Below are positions 57,383 through 64,000 of a stretch of 64,000 nt of DNA, piece after piece. The notes below the pieces were generated by a model. The model did not search any database. It had not been told where the DNA came from and saw only the letters and a program-made list of their open reading frames with translations. The stretch spans positions 2,914,001 to 2,978,000 of the forward strand of contig BTPP01000005.1 in NCBI GenBank assembly GCA_037102815.1, read 5' to 3'. Origin of the DNA: Neurospora intermedia. Its lineage: Eukaryota > Ascomycota > Sordariomycetes > Sordariales > Sordariaceae. The first letter of the stretch is position 1. Every line of letters begins with the position of its first letter. The translations under genes and the position numbers were made by a program.

Positions 57383-60300
57383 TAGTCTTCTTCTTCTTAT
57401 AAAGAAGGTCATCTTTAGCTAGCAATAATATCTTAATACCGACCCAACTAGTAGTAGTATATTAGCGCTTAAGGGCGAGCAAATCACAGCGTTCCTCTTC
57501 TTCTTTTAATATATCGTTAAAGCACTACTCGAACTCAAAATTATTATCTTCGAAAATAATAGATATAGTTAATAATTAATAATTAATAAAAGTAATAAAG
57601 AATTGAATATAAGAGAAAGAGGGAGAGGGAGGAGAGAAAGCGAAAGAACTTAAATACTAGATATAAAATGAAATAGAAGGAGCAGCTACAAATACTATCA
57701 ACAGAAGGCACACTTAAAACTATTATTTATATTATATCTATTTAAAGTCGGTACTAAACCGGAAGTAGTAATGCCGGGTGCCCGGAGTCTTAGTATTTAC
57801 ATCCGATCTAAACATCCGGGACTGGAAATTTCTCTAGTAATCTCCTTACCTCATTAGCAGCCCGCATTACAAAGGCACAATTCGAGGTTATCCGTAGAAC
57901 GTTCAAGTTAAAAGGCTTATTAAACATAAGGCCTTGTAAGGTCTTAACCTGAGAGCAAGCTATATATATAAGCCCAGCTTAAAAGTCCTTCTTGGAAATG
58001 TCTAGTACGGCTATATCGAGTGTAGAGCCTTATAACTTATATATTATAATGGTATATACAATGACCAATAGGAACTGTATTCTCTTGTATTAAGTATTCC
58101 GGTATAATAGGAAGTCCTTTATAATCTTGAAGATTGGGACTACATTTTGGAATCTTTCTTGGTCTTTTTAGTTAGGAAAATAGTAAGGATTAGTATACTA
58201 ATTAAATCTGACCAATATTACGAAGGGGGTTCTATAAGGACGTTCTTTATTATGTATATTTTTATTAAGGAAGTTAGTATCCTAAGTAATATCGAAGATA
58301 GTACCTAAAGCACTATTAATTAAACTAACCTCGGTCTAGAGATTTTTAGTAAGTATAACCCGGTTGTTAAGCATTAATGGTAATTTAATTTAGAGATTAT
58401 TAACTTTAGTGGGGTTAATGTCTTTGGCGCTAGCTCCTTCGTATTGTGCCTTTATTATAAGATATAGTTAATATAATACTTCTATATACTAGATATTGTA
58501 CGTAGCCACGTTTTTGCGCTTAGGATAAATACGAAGAGTATTAGCAAATTTATTTTACTCTTCTTGCGGTAGTAGTATTTGAGTTTGTATTTTTAATAAG
58601 TCCTAATATTAGCGAGTTGGAAGATTATTTTATAATCCTTTAAGTATATCCCTAAATAGCGTTTAATTATTACCCTATTGCCGTATAATCTATTATAATT
58701 CGATGGTTTTATTAAATGTATAGTAGCAGGTATAATTAATAGCCTTAATAACCGGTAACTCCTATTAATTATAGAATAGGGGTTTCTGTCTAATTGGTGG
58801 CAATTGGTAGAAATTACTAAGTAAAAGAATACTCCTCCTACCAAATACTTAACTTTGGTTTTTAGGGAAGGTTTATTGTAGTTTTTAATTAATAAAGTTG
58901 AATATTCGAAGGCCTAATATTAATTTTTTATTAATAATGAAATACTAAAATAGCCGGAGTCTTCGCTGTAAATTAGTAAGATTAATACCTTCTAAGGCGG
59001 TAATAGTTACCTCTAGATTATTGTAGTTAACGTTCTTGGGTATGATAGGGAGTTTAAATAGTAAATATAAAGTCTAACTGTCGATATTATTAGTTGCTAC
59101 CCTAGTTGGAGTATTACGAATAATAGGACTTCCTTTACTTTTCGCTATAGCTATTTATTTTAATTTGAAGGATAAAAGACGAATGAGATACAATTTCCTA
59201 GTACCTCTATAGCTATTAACCTGTAGAAGTAGAGGTAGAATGTGTAAAAGCTGTTGAATATTATTATTGTAATTGAGGATAGACTAGTAATAAGCAATAA
59301 ACTGATTAAAGATAACCTTCTGGGCTGGATTAAGATTGTTAATAGCTGAGGTAGTGATAGTAAGGATATCTTCTATAATTAAGTAACGGTTGTTAGCCTT
59401 TATATTAGCCTAATAGTTGTATTGTAATTCGAATAGAGCTTAATACTCTAGATGGTTATACTAATTGTATAAGATATTTTAATCCCGGAACCCAAGCATC
59501 CTAAAATCCCCATTATCTTCGGCTCGTTGATAATGAGGGAGCTCTTTAGCTAGAATTTGCTATAATTCTTATTATCTTTCCTCCTTAGTAGGGGGTTCGA
59601 ATTTATTATTAGGCTTACTATTAGGTATATTGCTATAATAATTATGAGGGTGGTTATAATTACCGGTATAAACTTCCGTGCAGATTAAATATATATTAGA
59701 ATATGTTTCTAATTTTTAACGAATCCTATTAGGGCCTAGGTCTTGAATACTAAACAAATCCAGTTAATTGCGATAGGGATAATATAATATAAGTTTGACT
59801 CTGCACTAGTCTTTATATTAGGTATCGTCGTTAGATTTATAAATTAGGTAGTAGTTAAATATCCTCTTTTTAGCCCGAGCCCTGAAACGACGGTTATTAT
59901 CGAATTGAGTAAGCTATTCGAAGTAGTTAATATTTTCTAAGTTATTAGGGTGAGTAAGGTATTTAGTATATAGACTACGGGTTTGGATTTATTAACCACC
60001 CGGTCTAATAACTATACCGGCGCCTTATCCGGGTATTCTATTAAGATAATAATAATCTATATTAATAATAATACGAGTACTCTAGTTTAGCGGTAAGCCT
60101 AAAAGAAAATAATTAATCTCTTAAATAGACTAGTTTTGTTTAGTAATTAACTAATTTATTATCTTTGTAGTAAATGAGATAATGTAGTTATTGGTAGCGA
60201 CTTAGGGTATAATCTATTAAGCAATTTCTTTGAAAGGCCTTGATTGCTTCTCTACTTTCGAATAGTACTTAGTAATATAGTTAATAATAGCGTTATAACT

Positions 60301-62810
60301 AGTATATAGTTAGATATTTATATTAGTACGCTATACTAAGGTAATAGTACGGTTGTAGTTATTTATACGATTATTATTTCTTACCCTATTGTATAGCTAA
60401 TACTTTAGGTTGAGACTACGTATAAGGTAGGCTTCTAGGTAGTAATCCCTAGGAAAGTAAAACCGGCACACCTTAAATATTAGATCCTTAGGGCGGAGAG
60501 TACTTTAGTTAAGCCGCTTAATACGAAGGTAATAGTCGTCGGTATATCGGCTATATCGTTATATCCGATTAACTATTCGGGAAAGGAAGTTAAAGGTAAG
60601 CAGGTATACGCCTTCTTCCGGCCTATTACTATTACCAACAATAACGGATAGAGGATCTCCTTCACCCTATTAAACAATTCTTTCTAGTTCCGGGTTGAAA
60701 GCGGTAATGTAATAACCCTATAGTTTTAAAAACTCCCGCCGGGTATTTTCATCGGTTAAATTAAGTGCTTCAATATATAGTACTTAGTATATACTATAGT
60801 TATGGCTATTGCCTCTTGCCTGGAATTCAATACGGCACTACCAGTCCTTAATCTTGAATTTGGGAATTAAGATATGCTTTTTAAATAATTCGAACCGTCT
60901 TTCGAAGTAGTATATTACAATATACGGGTTTTCTTTCAAATTCTTTTTTATAATCCTCTTTTAGCCGTCCGTAGAAGCAACCTTCTACTTGTTATAGTTG
61001 GGTATATATCGAGTAAGGCTTTCCTAGTATATATTGGCCGTATTAAATATTATAAATATAGCCGGTATACCTAATACCTATACGTAAGTACGTAGTTCGC
61101 GGCTTTTACGTATCTAGTATAGCTGTATGCTACGTATAGAATTAGAGAACCTTATAACCGAATTGAGAAGCCGACGTACTTCTAGTGTATTGGATTTAAT
61201 TATTTCCTTTAATGTTTTAATATTAATTAAACCTTCGTTATTTGTACCGTTACGACCGGAGCGAATAAAGAAGGCCGATTTCGAATTAATTTATTAATGT
61301 ATTAAGGTATTAAATATTATAAAAGGAAAGTGGTAGTATCGAGTAAATTTTCTATTATGCCATTTAAGAGTATATTAAATATAGTCGTCGAAGTTGATAG
61401 ATTGGATACGAGGTTTAATAAAGTTGGTTTATCCTCGAGGATAAAGTATTAGAAATGCTTAAGAAAGAATTCGTTGGGATTTATCCTATTTACGTATTGG
61501 GGTATTATGTAATGGGCCGGGCTTAAGGAATAGTTAAACCGGAGGGTACTGGCCGGGAGTAGGTTAAACCGGTATATTATTAGTTTAAATTTAAGTAGGC
61601 TGTCCTCTACCTAATTATTAACGAAGTTGTTTTATATTTGCTTGATTTGCTATAAGGTTGGGGAGAGCGGCGACCTTAGGATTGAAATTATTATCTTTAT
61701 TATTATTATTATTATTATTAGTATTGCTATTTTTATCGAGGTTGAGATCCTAGTTATCCGGGAAGTTATTAGGGTCGATTTTATATACTACTAAATTATT
61801 ATAGGTATTGCTATTAGGAAGGTTAGTTAATTGTTTAAACCGAGCTTTAATAACTTCGATATTTTAGTACCCAAGATAATTTTCCTTTAAAAAGTTAAAC
61901 TAAATACGAAGGTTATTCGGGTTGATTGTTATAGTCTATCTAACTCTCTTAGTAATATAGGGTTTATCTCTAGCCCTACGAGGTCGAAGGATAATAATAT
62001 CGAAATTGTAGGGAAGTAAAGGTAATTAGTAATAAACGTAACCAATATTACGAAGGAAGTTAATAATATAACCGGAATATTTGTACTAAGATCCTTTAAT
62101 AACCTAAATATTAATAAAGATATATACCCGAATAATAAGTTATTCTTCAATTTGGTTGAGTATTAGTAGAAAGTCGGGTATATTACCGAAATCGAAGTAA
62201 TTATCGGCACTAAAGAAAAAAGGGTCGTTAGGAATACGGCTATCGTTACGGTTATAATACGTACGGTAGTAATTATTAACTATATTTATTTAGAACTATC
62301 TCTATTTATATTATAGACAAGTCTCTATCCTATCCTCCTTTTCAACTACCTAGAATACCTTAATTATATTAAAATTAGTATTAGAAATAGCTAGCTATAA
62401 AAGATTCTCGGGGCCATTATATAGTAGATTTCGTTCAAATTCAATACCGGGAAATCTAGGGAATTACCGAGGCCGGGGGGGAGATGGCAGTGCTAGTTAT
62501 TTAAAGTAAACATCCGAATTAGGTCTCTAAAGTAAACTACAACTTCAACAAGGCGGTAGAGGCTAGGGTATTAGTAGTCTAGGAGCAGTATTATTGTTAC
62601 AATAAAGATCGTAAATTTCAAACTCTTCCCCATTATTATTATAAAACAACCCCCGCATAAATACTCTCCGGTAACGTAAATAGAACTTATTTTCAAAATC
62701 GGTATTCCTATATAGTGGACCTAGTCGGTAATACTTATAAAACCTAGATTCGATATACTTATCTATTATAGCCCGGGCAATATTATATACGAGGCAAAAG
62801 AAATAGTCGT

Positions 62811-62975
62811 CGTCTGGGTCGTCGTTATCTGGGTCGTCGTCGTTTGGATCTAAATTTGGACCGGGGTTTTAACCAACGTTAGGATTATAATCTTCTATAT
62901 TATCATCCATATTGTCATCTATATTGTCATCCATATTGTCATCTATATTATTGTCTATGTTGTTGTCCTGATTGT
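62811..62975 (-). repeat. In-frame acidic tandem repeats in the Helitron N-terminus
   Basis: Two repeat blocks: GTCGTC/GGG units at 62811-62853 (encoding Asp-Pro/Asp-Asp runs on the minus strand) and about six 12-bp units of the ATATTGTCATC type at 62897-62965 (encoding DNID/DNMD repeats). Both keep the reading frame. Confidence 0.7.
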
Positions 62976-63295
62976 TAATCCTATCGTAAATACCAGCATT
63001 GCGTCGTCTCTAATTGCCGAGGGAAGGAGTAATTGAGACTAGTTAACCGTTACAATAACGACGACGATAATTACGCCGAATTTAATTAATTTGGCGGCGG
63101 GCTACGGCAATATTAGGAGAGTCCTATATAAAGTTAGGTATAATTAGCTATATTTATAATTTGAGGTATCTATTATATTAAATATACTTGTAAATTCTTG
63201 CCTATAGGAAAGAAAGGAGTAATTGAACGTATAATACGGTTCCGATCTTGAAGCTACGTATTAATATTAATAATTCTTCGAAATTATTGTACTAG

Positions 63296-63460
63296 CTGGG
63301 CTAGTACCGGTACTAGTATTAGTACTAGTACTAGTACCGGTGCTAGGGACAGGGCTGGGGACGGGGCCGGGACCGGAGCCGGTACTAAGGGTCTTTACCG
63401 CAGTATTAGTATAGGCGGTACCATCGGTAGTACCATCGGTAGTACCATAGGCAGAAATGG
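63296..63460. repeat. GTACTA-type and GGTAGTACCATC tandem repeats
   Basis: Imperfect 6-bp units (GTACTA/GTACCG) at 63306-63346 pass into GGGAC/GGGGC repeats to about 63385; then 12-bp units GGTAGTACCATC follow at 63414-63455. GC-rich compared with the surroundings. Confidence 0.7.
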
Positions 63461-64000
63461 CTATAGTTCCTACTCTAGTAACTCATCGAATTCTTCTTTA
63501 TAGGCACCTATCCCAATAGGTTGGAACTACTAGCTTAGAATTGCTAGGGTAATAGTTTAACGGGGCTAAGGGTATAGTTAAAGTAGTTAAAATAATAAAG
63601 GTCTCAATAAAGAAGGGCCTCGAAGCTAAAATTGAAGTTGAGGTTAGAATTAATATTGAGGCCTTTGAGCGGGCTATAGTATCCTGGGAGGAGATTGCTC
63701 AGCAGTATCTCTTTTGCGCCGTACAGCCTATTAATAATATTAGTTATTCGGGGCAAACCAACCGATGCTGCCTGAATCGCACCCGCAACCCCCCGCGGCT
63801 CGGATCGTAGTATTACCTATTATTAGGTATCCTATTCACCCGTAGGTAGTGAAACGATACGGTATACTAGGATTCTATTAGTAGGATTTACACATTTTTA
63901 AGGATTTACCGTTAAATAGACAGTACCGGTTGATTAGCAAGGGGAATACTAGATAGGGTTGATAGTAGATAGAGACCCGATAGATATTTTGATAGGATAT
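63461..64000. other. Unassigned right end of window
   Basis: The plus strand at about 63560-63760 has a helical, protein-like stretch (KIEVEVRINIEAFERAIVSW), then GC-rich, little-mutated sequence at 63735-63810. It may be the outer edge of the Helitron or of a further element. No family is recognised. Confidence 0.3.

Larger units (their letters stand above)
57369..63250 (-). mobile_element. Autonomous-type Helitron, RIP-mutated
   Basis: Minus-strand order: an acidic Asn/Asp-rich N-terminus (about 63.0-62.7 kb), a DUF6570-like region (about 62.2-61.8), a Helitron Rep-like domain (about 61.3-60.4; ELRTYV, GIPAIFI, YYFERRFELFKKHILIPKFK) and a Pif1-family helicase (about 59.4-57.8; LNPAQKVIFNQFIAYY, NFYQLPPI, GSTLDIAVLDISKKDF). 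The HxH replication motif now reads His-Asn-Tyr (60804-60796) and the Walker A GTGKT is altered, changes of the RIP type, so the protein is dead. A hairpin, GGCTG-GGGG-CAGCC (57369-57382), lies where a Helitron 3' hairpin could be, but I see no CTRR terminus beside it. Both ends are approximate. Confidence 0.78.
12300..64000. other. RIP-mutated AT-rich block of nested transposons
   Basis: From about 12.3 kb to the end the sequence is dominated by TpA, while CpA and TpG are rare and CpG is kept, the pattern left by RIP. Long host-type frames disappear. Almost all of it can be assigned to transposons, which appear as separate entries. Islands of normal composition mark the outer edges of elements. 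Stretches I could not assign are 56549-57368 and 63250-64000. Confidence 0.9.

Noticed and set aside
58593-58844. 83-codon minus-strand ORF
   Set aside because: It overlaps the Pif1 helicase region in another frame, where NFYQLPPI is read; not a separate gene.
61929-62150. 73-codon minus-strand hydrophobic ORF
   Set aside because: Different frame from the Helitron protein over the DUF6570-like region; AT-richness artefact.
62811-63460. CRISPR-like or phage-type repeat array
   Set aside because: Short direct repeats without spacers of constant length; simple in-frame minisatellites in a eukaryotic transposon.
12300-64000. Centromere or subtelomere
   Set aside because: AT-rich nested retroelements fit either, but there is no telomere repeat or centromere-defining sequence to read, so position on the chromosome cannot be inferred.

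Overview
The window looks like a filamentous ascomycete (Pezizomycotina; a Sordariomycete is my guess). Evidence: short spliceosomal introns with CTAAC-type branch sites, fungal-type genes, and a sharp change at about 12.3 kb from normal-composition DNA to very AT-rich DNA. In the AT-rich part CpA/TpG is nearly absent and TpA is abundant, the mark of repeat-induced point mutation (RIP).

Genic part, 1-12.3 kb: the 3' end of a low-complexity protein gene (1-513); an intronless Hal2/Met22-type 3'(2'),5'-bisphosphate nucleotidase (2506-3684); a two-exon unknown gene whose intron carries a 63-bp homopolymer block (3838-4512, minus); a secreted endonuclease/exonuclease/phosphatase-fold protein (5458-6357, minus); an SsuD-like flavin monooxygenase for sulfonates (9031-10164, minus); and a three-exon gene for a 104-residue, probably mitochondrial, single-pass membrane protein (11481-11947), assembled here from exons too short to stand out as ORFs. 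Between them are decayed host genes: a cytochrome P450 3' half (8331-8774), an unknown minus-strand gene with one frameshift (7620-8266), and a weaker remnant near 616-1010. Two of the intact enzymes (PAP phosphatase and sulfonate monooxygenase) belong to sulfur metabolism, but nothing here shows they are co-regulated.

Repeat part, 12.3-64 kb: I see no intact host gene. The content resolves into nested transposons, several with matching target-site duplications. Gypsy element A (plus strand, 13276-41473, 277-bp LTRs, TSD ATAAC) is inserted in an unidentified coding block. Gypsy element B (minus, 13353-20824, 258-bp LTRs, TSD CTTAC) sits inside A's left LTR. Two 5'-truncated Tad1-like LINE copies (C1 22916-32081; C2 36674-39688) sit inside A, and Copia element D (23557-29588, TSD ATATC) sits inside C1. 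To the right lie a LINE 5' half (E), a Gypsy RT-RNaseH fragment (F), a Gypsy 3' LTR-integrase fragment (G), a long minus-strand LINE (C3, 48816-56548) carrying a plus-strand LINE insertion (C4, 54009-55650), and an autonomous-type Helitron (minus, about 57.4-63.2 kb) with a Rep-like domain and a Pif1 helicase.

Observations most worth a second look: RIP damage is mirror-symmetric within LTR pairs, outer halves spared and inner halves mutated, and LINE ends are also spared; the LINE family has a long 3' region with an ORF antisense to the reverse transcriptase, open in all four copies; Gypsy B has a coding-like block antisense to gag-pol between integrase and 3' LTR; and two long paired homopolymers (A34G29 and T33G28) lie 0.7 kb apart in the genic part. 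I found no CRISPR array, rRNA gene or convincing tRNA gene.
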